Below are positions 9,495 to 17,128 of a stretch of 64,000 nt of DNA, in pieces. Positions within the stretch are counted from its first letter, which is position 1, and every line of letters starts with the position of its first letter. The notes beneath the pieces were generated by a model. That model was not told the DNA's origin, made no database searches, and was given only the letters and a program-made list of their open reading frames with translations. Origin of the DNA: Paenibacillus physcomitrellae. GTDB taxonomy: Bacteria; Bacillota; Bacilli; Paenibacillales; Paenibacillaceae. The stretch is from contig NZ_CP022584.1 of assembly GCF_002240225.1 (NCBI RefSeq), forward strand, positions 4,480,930-4,544,929, written 5' to 3'. The position numbers and the translations under genes were made by a program.

Positions 9495-9526
9495 AAGCCT
9501 TCCGTGAGAACGGAGGGCTTTTTTTA
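9495..9526 (+). terminator. Terminator of the GGDEF-EAL gene
   Basis: AAGCCTTCCGT and ACGGAGGGCTT arms with a four-base loop and seven T residues. Confidence 0.92.
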
Positions 9527-9799
9527 TTGGAGGGAAATGTGGCTATTCCGTGCATAGTCTGTAAGTCCGCTGGCAAATAATACAGATAGGGTTATACTTG
9601 TGATATACCGAACGTAACATGTCAGATATGTCGAATGAAGGCGATTTCAAGAAAAAAAGAGCGAATATTCGGAGATTTTTAGTGATTATTGTGTGGATTT
9701 TGCGCTTTATAGAATGTATAATCTAGTTTGTCCAAAGGATGTGCCGAAGATTGTAAATTTCAATCGGCATTTTCAATTTTATAAGGGGGATAACACTCA
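9527..9799 (+). promoter_or_regulatory. Intergenic region upstream of nupN with promoter
   Basis: This 270-bp gap holds a perfect TATAAT at 9717-9722 with no clear -35. A CodY-box-like stretch, AATATTCGGAGATTT (9664-9678), matches the AATTTTCWGAAAATT consensus at only 11 of 15 positions. Bacillus nupNOPQ is reported as CodY-controlled, so the site is worth noting but weak. No ORF is seen. AAGGGGGATAAC precedes the nupN start. Confidence 0.35.
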
Positions 9800-10840
9800 A
9801 TGAAGAAAAGTTTTAAATTATCGATCGTACTGCTGCTCGCTCTTACGGTAGTCCTGGCGGGATGCGGAAATAACAAAAATAATGCCAATGCCGGCAACTC
9901 TGCTAGCGGCGGTTCCAATTCCAACACGGCTGCTAGTGTTAAGGTCGGTCTCGTTACCGACGTGGGCGGCGTAAACGACAAATCCTTCAACCAATCGGCT
10001 TGGGAAGGTCTTTCTTCTTTGAGCGATGTGAAATCCGAATATTTGCAAAGTACAAAACCAGATGACTATCAAACAAACCTGAACAAATTCGTTAAAGGCG
10101 GCTACGATTTGACTTGGGGTATCGGTATGGATCTTGGCGACGCCGTTGATCAAGTCGCTTCCGAGAATCCTAATGCCAAGCTGGCTATCATCGACGCCAC
10201 TGTTGACCAGCCGAACGTTAAATCCGTTACTTTCTCTGAAAACGAAGGTTCTTTCCTGGTTGGTGTAGTTGCGGGAATGATGACTAAAACCAACAAAATC
10301 GGCTTTGTAGGCGGTTCTCAAATTCCGGTTATCGAACGTTTCGAAGCCGGCTTTAAAGCAGGTATTGCAGCGGTTAATCCTAATGCACAAGTTCTTGTAA
10401 ACTACACAGGCGCATTCGACAAACCTGACCTGGGTAAAACAGCTGCTGCTACTTTCTACGATAACGGCGCGGACATCGTGTTCCAAGCTGCAGGCGGTAC
10501 AGGTACAGGCGTATTTAACGAAGCAACAGCTCGTGTTAAATCCGGTCAAAAAGTATGGGTTATCGGCGTAGACAAAGACCAATCCTTGGAATTTGGCGAC
10601 GAGGTTACTCTGACTTCCATGGTTAAACGTGTTGACGAAGCGGTTAAACGCGTAAGCCAGGAAGTGGTTGACGGTACTTTCAAGGGCGGAAGCGAAGTGC
10701 TTGGCTTGAAAGAAAACGGCGTAGGCATTGCGGATACTTCCGAAAAGAATGTTCCTGCTGATGTATTGGCAAAAGTTGAAGAATACAAACAAAAAATCAT
10801 CAATGGTGAAATCACAGTTCCAGCTGAGCCAACGAAGTAA
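9800..10840 (+). CDS. nupN: BMP-family nucleoside-binding lipoprotein of an ABC transporter
   Basis: The extracytoplasmic receptor of the transporter encoded by the next three genes. A signal peptide with lipobox VLAGC puts the lipidated cysteine at residue 22, followed by an Asn/Ser-rich linker. The mature part is a BMP/Med-family periplasmic-binding fold: VGLVTDVGGVNDKSFNQSAW near the start, GVVAGMMTKTNKIGFVGG in the hinge region, and GVDKDQ later. In Bacillus the matching set (NupNOPQ, formerly YufNOPQ) takes up guanosine, so a purine nucleoside is the probable ligand. A 14-bp hairpin between this gene and nupO may keep the receptor mRNA more abundant than the rest. Confidence 0.93.
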   Translation: MKKSFKLSIVLLLALTVVLAGCGNNKNNANAGNSASGGSNSNTAASVKVGLVTDVGGVNDKSFNQSAWEGLSSLSDVKSEYLQSTKPDDYQTNLNKFVKGGYDLTWGIGMDLGDAVDQVASENPNAKLAIIDATVDQPNVKSVTFSENEGSFLVGVVAGMMTKTNKIGFVGGSQIPVIERFEAGFKAGIAAVNPNAQVLVNYTGAFDKPDLGKTAAATFYDNGADIVFQAAGGTGTGVFNEATARVKSGQKVWVIGVDKDQSLEFGDEVTLTSMVKRVDEAVKRVSQEVVDGTFKGGSEVLGLKENGVGIADTSEKNVPADVLAKVEEYKQKIINGEITVPAEPTK

Positions 10841-10905
10841 TTTTGTCATCATTAGACGGGTTCACTAGAAAAATCAAAGTTTGAATTGAATACAAGCAGA
10901 AATTT

Positions 10906-10938
10906 CAACAAGGCTGGTTTTTTTAACTGGCCTTGTTG
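10906..10938 (+). terminator. Intercistronic hairpin between nupN and nupO
   Basis: Positions 10906-10919 and 10925-10938 form an uninterrupted 14-bp stem (two G-U pairs) with a TTTTT loop. No T tract follows it, so it looks more like an mRNA-stabilising or partial-termination element than a full terminator. Confidence 0.6.
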
Positions 10939-11001
10939 TCACGTTATCGTGTATATTGTTGTATGGGCCTAAGAGGCCTAATTTGAATGAAGGGTGATCT
11001 C

Positions 11002-12540
11002 ATGAACGCAGCGACTCCCGTTGTCGAGCTCAAAGGCATTACGAAACGGTTTCCTGGTGTCGTAGCTAATGACTCGATCAGTTTGAAACTGTATAAAGGC
11101 GAAATTCATGCATTGCTTGGTGAGAATGGTGCGGGTAAATCAACCCTGATGAATATTGTGTTCGGATTGTACCAACCTGATGAAGGCAGTATTGAAATCA
11201 ATGGGAATCCCGTTATTATAGATAATCCCAACAAAGCGATCGATCTCGGGATCGGGATGGTTCATCAGCATTTCAAGCTGGTAGAGCCTTTTACGGTAAC
11301 AGAAAATATTATTTTGGGCATGGAGCCGAAAAAAGGGCTGAACCTGGATCATAAAATAGCAGCAGCCCGCATTCAGGAATTGTCTGAGCAGTACGGCCTG
11401 CGTGTAGACCCTTACGCCAAAATACATGATATTTCGGTAGGTATGCAGCAGCGCGTCGAGATTTTGAAAACGTTGTACCGTGGTGCCGACATTTTGATTT
11501 TTGACGAACCGACCGCTGTATTGACGCCTCAGGAAATCACAGAATTGATGGAGATTATGCGCAAGCTGGTCGCAGAGGGTAAGTCGATTATTCTGATTAC
11601 GCATAAATTGAAAGAAATTATGCATATTTCCGACACAGTTACGATTATCCGCAGAGGTAAAGTGATCGATACCGTGAAGACGTCCGAAGCGTCGCCAAGT
11701 ATTCTCGCAGAGAAGATGGTCGGAAGGAACGTGACGTTTAAAGTGGACAAGCGTTCCGCCACACCAGGGGCTCCTGTATTGGAAGTGCGGGATCTGTTCG
11801 TTAAAAATAAAGATGGGGCTATGGCTCTGAATGGCCTGAACTTGAACGTAAGAGCCGGAGAAATTTTGGGGATAGCCGGCGTAGACGGCAACGGCCAAAG
11901 TGAGTTAATCGAAGCTTTGACCGGTCTTGGCAAAGTGGAGAGCGGTTCAATTCTGCTGAGCGGCAAAGAGTTGGCCAATGCCACGCCGCGGCGCATTAGC
12001 GAAAGCGGTGTAGCCCATATTCCGGAGGACCGTCATAAACACGGCTTGGTGCTTGATTTCTCCATGAGCGAGAACATGGTGCTCGAAACTTATTATAAAG
12101 AGCCTTACAGCAAAGGCGGATTTTTGAATTACAAGGCGATTAAGGAGCAGGCTCAAAAGCTGATTAATGCCTTTGACGTCCGCACGCCCAGCATTGAAAC
12201 CAAAGCCCGTTCTTTGTCCGGCGGTAATCAGCAGAAAGCGATTATAGCCCGGGAAATAGATAAGAATCCGGACCTGCTGATTGCGGCTCAGCCGACTCGG
12301 GGCTTGGATGTCGGGGCTATTGAGTTTGTACAGACCCAGCTTATTGCCCAGCGTGATCAAGGGAAGGCGGTTCTGCTGATCTCGTTCGAGCTGGATGAGA
12401 TTATTAACGTTTCAGACCGGATCGCGGTTATTTATGAAGGGGAAATCGTGGGTGAAGTTCTTCCCGATGAAACCAATGACCAAGAGCTTGGCTTGATGAT
12501 GGCGGGCAGCACGGCTGCCGGAGGTGTAAAACATGAATAA
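11002..12540 (+). CDS. nupO: Nucleoside ABC transporter, double ATPase subunit
   Basis: A 512-residue protein with two fused ABC ATPase domains, which powers uptake through the NupP/NupQ pore. Domain 1 has Walker A GENGAGKST, a signature loop at SVGMQQRVEI and Walker B ILIFDEPTAVL. Domain 2 is degenerate: its P-loop reads GVDGNGQSEL without the lysine, and Walker B reads LLIAAQPTRGLD with glutamine in place of the catalytic glutamate, although LSGGNQQK is intact. This asymmetry is normal for the BMP/sugar uptake class. AAGGGTGAT precedes the ATG at 11002; an in-frame ATG at 10987 has no such site. The 3' end overlaps nupP by 8 bp. Confidence 0.93.
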   Translation: MNAATPVVELKGITKRFPGVVANDSISLKLYKGEIHALLGENGAGKSTLMNIVFGLYQPDEGSIEINGNPVIIDNPNKAIDLGIGMVHQHFKLVEPFTVTENIILGMEPKKGLNLDHKIAAARIQELSEQYGLRVDPYAKIHDISVGMQQRVEILKTLYRGADILIFDEPTAVLTPQEITELMEIMRKLVAEGKSIILITHKLKEIMHISDTVTIIRRGKVIDTVKTSEASPSILAEKMVGRNVTFKVDKRSATPGAPVLEVRDLFVKNKDGAMALNGLNLNVRAGEILGIAGVDGNGQSELIEALTGLGKVESGSILLSGKELANATPRRISESGVAHIPEDRHKHGLVLDFSMSENMVLETYYKEPYSKGGFLNYKAIKEQAQKLINAFDVRTPSIETKARSLSGGNQQKAIIAREIDKNPDLLIAAQPTRGLDVGAIEFVQTQLIAQRDQGKAVLLISFELDEIINVSDRIAVIYEGEIVGEVLPDETNDQELGLMMAGSTAAGGVKHE

Positions 12541-13609
12541 AATTTTGAAGATTTTTTCCGGGAGCACGTTGATTTCGCTTGTCGCAATCCTGCTGGGATT
12601 GATTGTCGGGGCCATCGTCATGCTTGCGGGCGGGTACGATCCTTTCCTGGCTTACCAATCGCTGTTCTCCCAAGTATTTGGCAACACTTATGATTTTGGT
12701 GAGACGCTGCGGGAAGTGACACCGCTTATTTTGACCGGTTTTGCTTTTGCATTTGCTGCGCGTGCCGGATTGTTTAATATCGGTGGCGAAGGCCAATTTA
12801 TTATCGGGATGACTGCTGCAACCGTTATCGGTATTAAAGTTCACGGTCTTCCGATTTATATCCATGCGCCGCTTGCTATTATCGCCGGCGGTTTGTTTGG
12901 CGGAATCTGGGCGGCAATCGTGGGTTATCTGAAAGCCAAACGTGGGGTTAACGAAGTTATTACAAGTATCATGTTGAACTGGATCGCGCTTTATCTGGCG
13001 AACTTTATTGTCAGACATTTCCTGCTTATGGAGGGGAAACAACGCTCTGAGGATATTTTGCCTACGGCTTCGATTGCTTTCCCTTGGTTGTCGAGTTTGA
13101 TGAACAACGCCCGGATTCACTGGGGGATGCTGGTCGCTGTGCTTTGCGCGTTCTTCTTCTTCTATTTCATGTGGAAAACCAAGCAGGGCTATGAGCTTCG
13201 CGCGGTCGGCAGCAATCCGAACGCCGCTCAGTATGCGGGAATGAATGTGGGCCGAAACGTCGTGAAAGCGATGTTTATCAGCGGGATCTTCGCCGGACTT
13301 GCCGGAGCTTTCCAAATTCTCGGTGTCTTTCAATATCAAAGCGTTATGTCGGGATCTCCGGGTACCGGTTTTGACGGGATTGCCGTCGGCCTGATCGGGA
13401 TGAACAATCCGTTCGGTATTTTGCTTGGCGCCTTTTTGTTCGGTACCTTAACTTACGGTTCGGCAGGCATGAGCTTTGGCGCGGGTGTTCCGCCAGAATT
13501 GATCCGTATCGTGATCGGCTCGATTATTTTCTTCATCGCGGCTCAAGGCATCGTACGGTGGGTTATCAAGCCGTTCTACTTTAAACGCAAGAAAGAGAAG
13601 GTGTTGTAA
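12533..13609 (+). CDS. nupP: Nucleoside ABC transporter permease 1
   Basis: A BPD_transp_2-type integral membrane permease of 358 residues with about eight to nine hydrophobic helices, starting at residues 10-35. Conserved features include ARAGLFNIGGEGQFIIG near helix 3 and the loop RAVGSNPNAAQYAGMNV, which contacts the ATPase in this family. It overlaps the end of nupO by 8 bp and is followed directly by nupQ, so the three are translated as one operon. It pairs with nupQ to make the pore. Confidence 0.93.
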   Translation: MNKILKIFSGSTLISLVAILLGLIVGAIVMLAGGYDPFLAYQSLFSQVFGNTYDFGETLREVTPLILTGFAFAFAARAGLFNIGGEGQFIIGMTAATVIGIKVHGLPIYIHAPLAIIAGGLFGGIWAAIVGYLKAKRGVNEVITSIMLNWIALYLANFIVRHFLLMEGKQRSEDILPTASIAFPWLSSLMNNARIHWGMLVAVLCAFFFFYFMWKTKQGYELRAVGSNPNAAQYAGMNVGRNVVKAMFISGIFAGLAGAFQILGVFQYQSVMSGSPGTGFDGIAVGLIGMNNPFGILLGAFLFGTLTYGSAGMSFGAGVPPELIRIVIGSIIFFIAAQGIVRWVIKPFYFKRKKEKVL

Positions 13610-14572
13610 ATGGATTGGGTAACGACACTGGGGCAGTTAATAAATACAACGCTTGTCTTTTCAACGGCGCTTATCTTTGCCGCGCTTGGCGGTATTTTCT
13701 CGGAGCGTTCCGGGGTGACGAACCTGGGGCTTGAAGGTTTTATGATGTTTGGCGCTTTCGCGTCGGCTGTCGGCACTTATTATGCCGAAGAAGCAGGCAT
13801 GGGCGCTGCTTCACCTTGGATCGGGATGATCGCTGCGCTGGTGCTCGGCGTTATCACTTCCTTGATTCATGCAGTGGCTTCGATTACCTTTAAAGCCGAT
13901 CAGACCATCAGTGGTATCGTGATCAACTTTCTGGCCGCCGGAGCAACCTTGTATCTGGTTAAGCTGATCTTTGACGGCAGCGGCGAAACGCCGCTTCTGA
14001 TGGAAGTGTTCAATAAGGTTTCGATTCCATGGTTATCCCAAATTCCGATTATCGGCGAAGGATTGTTCCACAACTATCCGACCACCTACATCGCGATTAT
14101 TCTGGTATTCGTCGGTTATTATGTGCTGTTCAAAACCCCGTTTGGTCTTCGGCTTCGTGCGGTCGGCGAACATCCAAGTGCAGCGGATACAGCAGGGATT
14201 AACGTCAACCGGATGCGTTACATCGGCGTTATGATCAGCGGTGGTTTGGCCGCGCTTGGCGGAGCTACCGTCACGTTGACCACAACCAGTACCTTTGCGC
14301 ATAATACGATCTCCGGCCAAGGTTACATCGCAATCGCAGCCATGATCTTTGGCAAGTGGAACCCGCTGGGTGCCTTTGGCGCAGCCGCATTCTTCGGCTT
14401 ATCCCAGGCGGTACGGACTTACGTAACTTTGTTCGACTGGTCCAAAGATATTCCGCAGGAGTTCATTTACATGCTGCCATATTTGCTGACGATCATTGTC
14501 CTGGTAGCTGCAGTAGGCCGCTCCGCTGCTCCTTCCGCTTTGGGTCAGCCGTACGATCCAAGCAAACGTTAG
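13610..14572 (+). CDS. nupQ: Nucleoside ABC transporter permease 2
   Basis: The second permease, 320 residues and strongly hydrophobic, begins at the base right after the nupP stop, which implies translational coupling. It has the same family marks as nupP in shifted form: SERSGVTNLGLEGFMMFG near the start and the coupling loop RAVGEHPSAADTAGINV. GAAFF and GLSQAVRTYV lie near the C terminus. A terminator at 14600-14636 closes the nupNOPQ operon. Confidence 0.93.
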   Translation: MDWVTTLGQLINTTLVFSTALIFAALGGIFSERSGVTNLGLEGFMMFGAFASAVGTYYAEEAGMGAASPWIGMIAALVLGVITSLIHAVASITFKADQTISGIVINFLAAGATLYLVKLIFDGSGETPLLMEVFNKVSIPWLSQIPIIGEGLFHNYPTTYIAIILVFVGYYVLFKTPFGLRLRAVGEHPSAADTAGINVNRMRYIGVMISGGLAALGGATVTLTTTSTFAHNTISGQGYIAIAAMIFGKWNPLGAFGAAAFFGLSQAVRTYVTLFDWSKDIPQEFIYMLPYLLTIIVLVAAVGRSAAPSALGQPYDPSKR

Positions 14573-14599
14573 CGAACACTCGTGTTAGAGAAAAAGATG

Positions 14600-14636
14600 A
14601 ATCCGCAAAGGCATTTTGCTTTTGCGGATTTTTTGT
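14600..14636 (+). terminator. Terminator of the nup operon
   Basis: AATCCGCAAA and TTTGCGGATT arms with a ten-base loop, then six T residues. Confidence 0.92.
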
Positions 14637-14661
14637 GTTTATATTCTGATCCACCGGGTAA
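14637..14661 (+). promoter_or_regulatory. SigB-like general stress promoter
   Basis: GTTTAT (14637-14642), 13 bp, GGGTAA (14656-14661). The Bacillus SigB consensus is GTTTAA-N12-14-GGGTAT, so both elements match at five of six positions with ideal spacing. It lies 39 bp before a gene whose family (YflT) is typically SigB-controlled. Confidence 0.55.
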
Positions 14662-14700
14662 TTAAGGGCTACAGCCCGTGTGAATAAGGAGGTTATCCAG

Positions 14701-15186
14701 ATGTCCAAGAAGTGGGTAGGGATTTTCACTCAACCGGAGGATGTAAGGGAAACCATAGATGAACTCAAGCAGCATGGATTTGCTGACGAACAGCTTTCCG
14801 TAATTATGCATTATCAAACGGGAAGTCCAATTGAGGAAGAATTAACGGGAATACAGGCTTATGAAATCGGCGGCATCGATGCTGATCAAGCCTTGAGTCC
14901 ATTTACCGGTTTAGATCTTCCGGACAAGGAAGCAGGGATCTATGAAGAGCATATGAAGCAGGGACGATTTGTGTTAATTGCCAATGACCGCGATAAGGAA
15001 ACAGGAGAGGTCTATCAAATTTTTCAACAGCATCGTGCGGTTCTCTCTAACTACCATAAAGACGGTGACACTAAGGCGGAGGAACATTTTTACGGGGTTC
15101 AAAGCAACGCGGATACTTATTACGGGAACCAACACGCCTTATTAGACCATTCAAGCCGAGCACAAGAACCAATGATCAGATGTTAA
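14701..15186 (+). CDS. General stress protein with YflT domain
   Basis: 161 residues. The N-terminal half (SKKWVGIFTQPEDVRETIDEL, continuing to HGFADEQLSVIM) is a YflT/heat-induced stress protein domain as in Bacillus YflT and GsiB-associated proteins. The molecular role is unknown. The C-terminal 60 residues are hydrophilic and rich in His, Tyr and Asn. AAGGAGGTTATCC, a near-perfect anti-16S match, precedes the ATG. A SigB-like promoter lies immediately upstream and a bidirectional terminator downstream, so it forms its own unit. Confidence 0.85.
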   Translation: MSKKWVGIFTQPEDVRETIDELKQHGFADEQLSVIMHYQTGSPIEEELTGIQAYEIGGIDADQALSPFTGLDLPDKEAGIYEEHMKQGRFVLIANDRDKETGEVYQIFQQHRAVLSNYHKDGDTKAEEHFYGVQSNADTYYGNQHALLDHSSRAQEPMIRC

Positions 15187-15217
15187 AGTTAGATTTAGAG
15201 GCTTATGCCTTATGCAA

Positions 15218-15258
15218 AAACAAAGAAGCAGACAGGAACGTCTGCTTCTTTGTTTATT
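15218..15258. terminator. Bidirectional terminator between the stress protein gene and ywbE
   Basis: A perfect 16-bp stem (AAACAAAGAAGCAGAC with GTCTGCTTCTTTGTTT) with a six-base loop and T-rich flanks on both strands. It serves convergent genes. Confidence 0.92.
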
Positions 15259-15313
15259 TCTGTTTATTTTTCTGTTTATCTTGCTATTTGCCGTTAGCAC
15301 CATGAATTCAAGC

Positions 15314-15523
15314 TTAAGTATCGGCGTTATTGGTGTAGATCTTTTTGACCCGTCCGACTTGTCCGTCCTGAAGACGAACCTTAATCCCGTGCGGATGGTT
15401 GGGGGAATTGGTCAAAATATCTTTTACGATCCCGTTCGTTAGTTTACCTGTCCTTTGATCCTGTTTTAATACGATATCCACCCTAAGACCCGGGGAGATG
15501 CTGCTCCGTTTAGTTCCGTCCAT
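15314..15523 (-). CDS. ywbE: YwbE family protein
   Basis: A 69-residue conserved protein of unknown function. It starts MDGTKRSSISPG and carries the family block VDIVLKQDQRTGKLTNGIV, then SPNHPHGIKVRL and GQVGRVKKI. The fold is probably a small beta-barrel; some relatives are called KOW-like, but no role is known. GGAGG lies four bases before the ATG at 15523, which is close; an in-frame ATG at 15550 would add nine residues, but relatives begin at MDG. It is transcribed toward the bidirectional terminator at 15218-15258. Confidence 0.9.
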   Translation of the reverse strand: MDGTKRSSISPGLRVDIVLKQDQRTGKLTNGIVKDILTNSPNHPHGIKVRLQDGQVGRVKKIYTNNADT

Positions 15524-15664
15524 AAGTCCTCCAGAAGAGAAATTAACCATTTCGATATGGCTTTAAGATCCTTCTTAAGATAACACAGCGGAGGAGAAAT
15601 CCCAAATATTATGGACTCCGTTTTAGCTTTTTCAACAAACTTTACGTTTGCCGGCAGACAATCC

Positions 15665-15693
15665 TTGCTATCAGGGGAGGCATTGCATATAAT
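15665..15693 (+). promoter_or_regulatory. SigA promoter of the pheST leader
   Basis: TTGCTA (15665-15670), 17 bp, TATAAT (15688-15693). Transcription would start near 15700, just before the T-box leader. Confidence 0.75.
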
Positions 15694-15699
15694 AATCTA

Positions 15700-16022
15700 T
15701 AGTGTTTTGCCGGGCATCCGGCATTTCAACCCATAAATGCTAAGATGGAGACAAGTAAGCAGTACCTCTATACAGGGAGGGAACGCCTTGGATTGAGAGC
15801 GTTTCTACAGAGACAGGCTGGCTGAAATTCACTCCGGAGCAGTTCCTTGAACCTGCCTTTTGAACGGGCATCAATAGAGGATACCGGTCACGAGCCGTTA
15901 TGTCGAGAAGTGAGAGCGCAGCCGGGTTTTGTCTATTCTTTGGGCAGACCAGCCGATAGCAGCTCTAACAAGGGTGGTACCACGGTCTTTTCGTCCCTTT
16001 TCGGGAGAAAAGGCTTTTTTTG
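15700..16022 (+). promoter_or_regulatory. T-box leader of pheST (Phe-specific)
   Basis: This riboswitch senses uncharged tRNA. The T-box itself, AGGGTGGTACCACG, is at 15971-15984. It is followed by the regulatory terminator, whose arms lie around 15985-16015 and whose T run is at 16016-16021. The probable specifier codon is TTC (Phe) at 15828-15830 in the context CTGAAATTCAC, which agrees with the genes controlled. An AGTA motif expected in Stem I lies near 15755. Uncharged tRNA-Phe would favour the antiterminator and so expression of pheST. Confidence 0.93.
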
Positions 16023-16059
16023 TTTTCAGATTTGAATTAATCCATTCAGGAGGTTTGAC

Positions 16060-17094
16060 ATGAGAGAACGTTTGGAACAGCTGAAGCAGGAAGCATTGGC
16101 CGAGCTTACTGGCGTATTGGATGCCGGTCAGCTGAACGAGCTGAGAGTAAAATATCTGGGCAAGAAAGGGGCTTTGACCGAGATTTTGCGCGGTATGGGC
16201 TCCTTGAGTGCTGAAGAGCGTCCGGTCATCGGTCAGGTAGCCAATGAGGTACGCGGCGCCATCGAAGCGGTCATTGAGGAGAAGCAGCAGAAATTCGAAC
16301 AGCAGGAAACGGAGCGCCGTTTGGCAGCCGAGAAGCTGGATGTCACGCTGCCGGGCCGTCCGCTCAAGCAGGGTGGCATTCATCCGCTGAACCGGATTAT
16401 CCAGGAGATCGAGGATATTTTTATCGGTATGGGTTATCAAATTGCAGAAGGTCCTGAGGTTGAGACCGATTATTTCAACTTCGAGGCGCTGAACCTGCCG
16501 AAGAACCATCCGGCCCGTGATATGCAGGATTCCTTCTATTTGACGGAAGATCTGCTGATGCGGACGCAGACTTCTCCGGTTCAGGCCCGTACGATGAAAG
16601 CGAAGGAAGGCGAGGTGCCGGTTAAGATCATTTGCCCGGGTAAAGTGTACCGCCGTGACGATGATGATGCGACACACTCGTTCCAGTTCCATCAGATCGA
16701 AGGTTTGGTCATCGGCAAAAACATCCGGATGAGCGACCTCAAGGGCACGCTGCTCCAGTTCAGTCAAAAGATGTTTGGACCAAACACGGAAATCCGTCTT
16801 CGCCCGAGCTTCTTCCCTTTCACCGAACCAAGTATTGAGGTCGATGTAACGTGCGTGAAATGCGGCGGCAAAGGCTGCCGGGTTTGTAAACATTCGGGCT
16901 GGCTTGAGATTCTGGGCAGTGGAATGGTTCATCCGCGTGTACTTGAAATGGGCGGCTACGATCCGGAGCAATATACCGGTTTTGCGTTTGGTATGGGAGT
17001 AGAGCGGATTGCCATGCTGAAATACGGCGTGGACGACATTCGTCATTTCTATAACAACGACATTCGTTTCCTAGAACAATTCGCACGTCATTAA
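16060..17094 (+). CDS. pheS: Phenylalanyl-tRNA synthetase, alpha subunit
   Basis: The catalytic subunit of the cytosolic heterotetrameric enzyme that charges tRNA-Phe. The 344 residues begin with a coiled coil (about 1-85), followed by the class II core: motif 2 region [20 protein letters not shown], and [17 protein letters not shown] as motif 3. The [12 protein letters not shown] stretch with four cysteines is common in Gram-positive PheS. AGGAGG precedes the start. It lies behind the Phe T-box and is 34 bp from pheT. Confidence 0.98.
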   Translation: MRERLEQLKQEALAELTGVLDAGQLNELRVKYLGKKGALTEILRGMGSLSAEERPVIGQVANEVRGAIEAVIEEKQQKFEQQETERRLAAEKLDVTLPGRPLKQGGIHPLNRIIQEIEDIFIGMGYQIAEGPEVETDYFNFEALNLPKNHPARDMQDSFYLTEDLLMRTQTSPVQARTMKAKEGEVPVKIICPGKVYRRDDDDATHSFQFHQIEGLVIGKNIRMSDLKGTLLQFSQKMFGPNTEIRLRPSFFPFTEPSIEVDVTCVKCGGKGCRVCKHSGWLEILGSGMVHPRVLEMGGYDPEQYTGFAFGMGVERIAMLKYGVDDIRHFYNNDIRFLEQFARH

Positions 17095-17128
17095 TCGTAA
17101 AGTCCAAAGCCTAAAGGAGATGTGAACG

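Noticed and set aside
9664..9678. CodY box upstream of nupN as a firm call
   Set aside because: Four of 15 positions differ from consensus; it is noted only in the intergenic entry.
9818..10852. A 344-codon open frame antisense to nupN
   Set aside because: Composition is rich in Cys, Phe and Arg with no domain signs; nupN on the plus strand has lipobox and family motifs.
15847..16035. A 62-codon plus-strand frame in the pheS leader
   Set aside because: It runs through the T-box and terminator; the RNA structure explains the sequence.
15898..17046. A long minus-strand frame over the pheS T-box and pheS
   Set aside because: It covers a riboswitch and a certain gene and has no coding features of its own.
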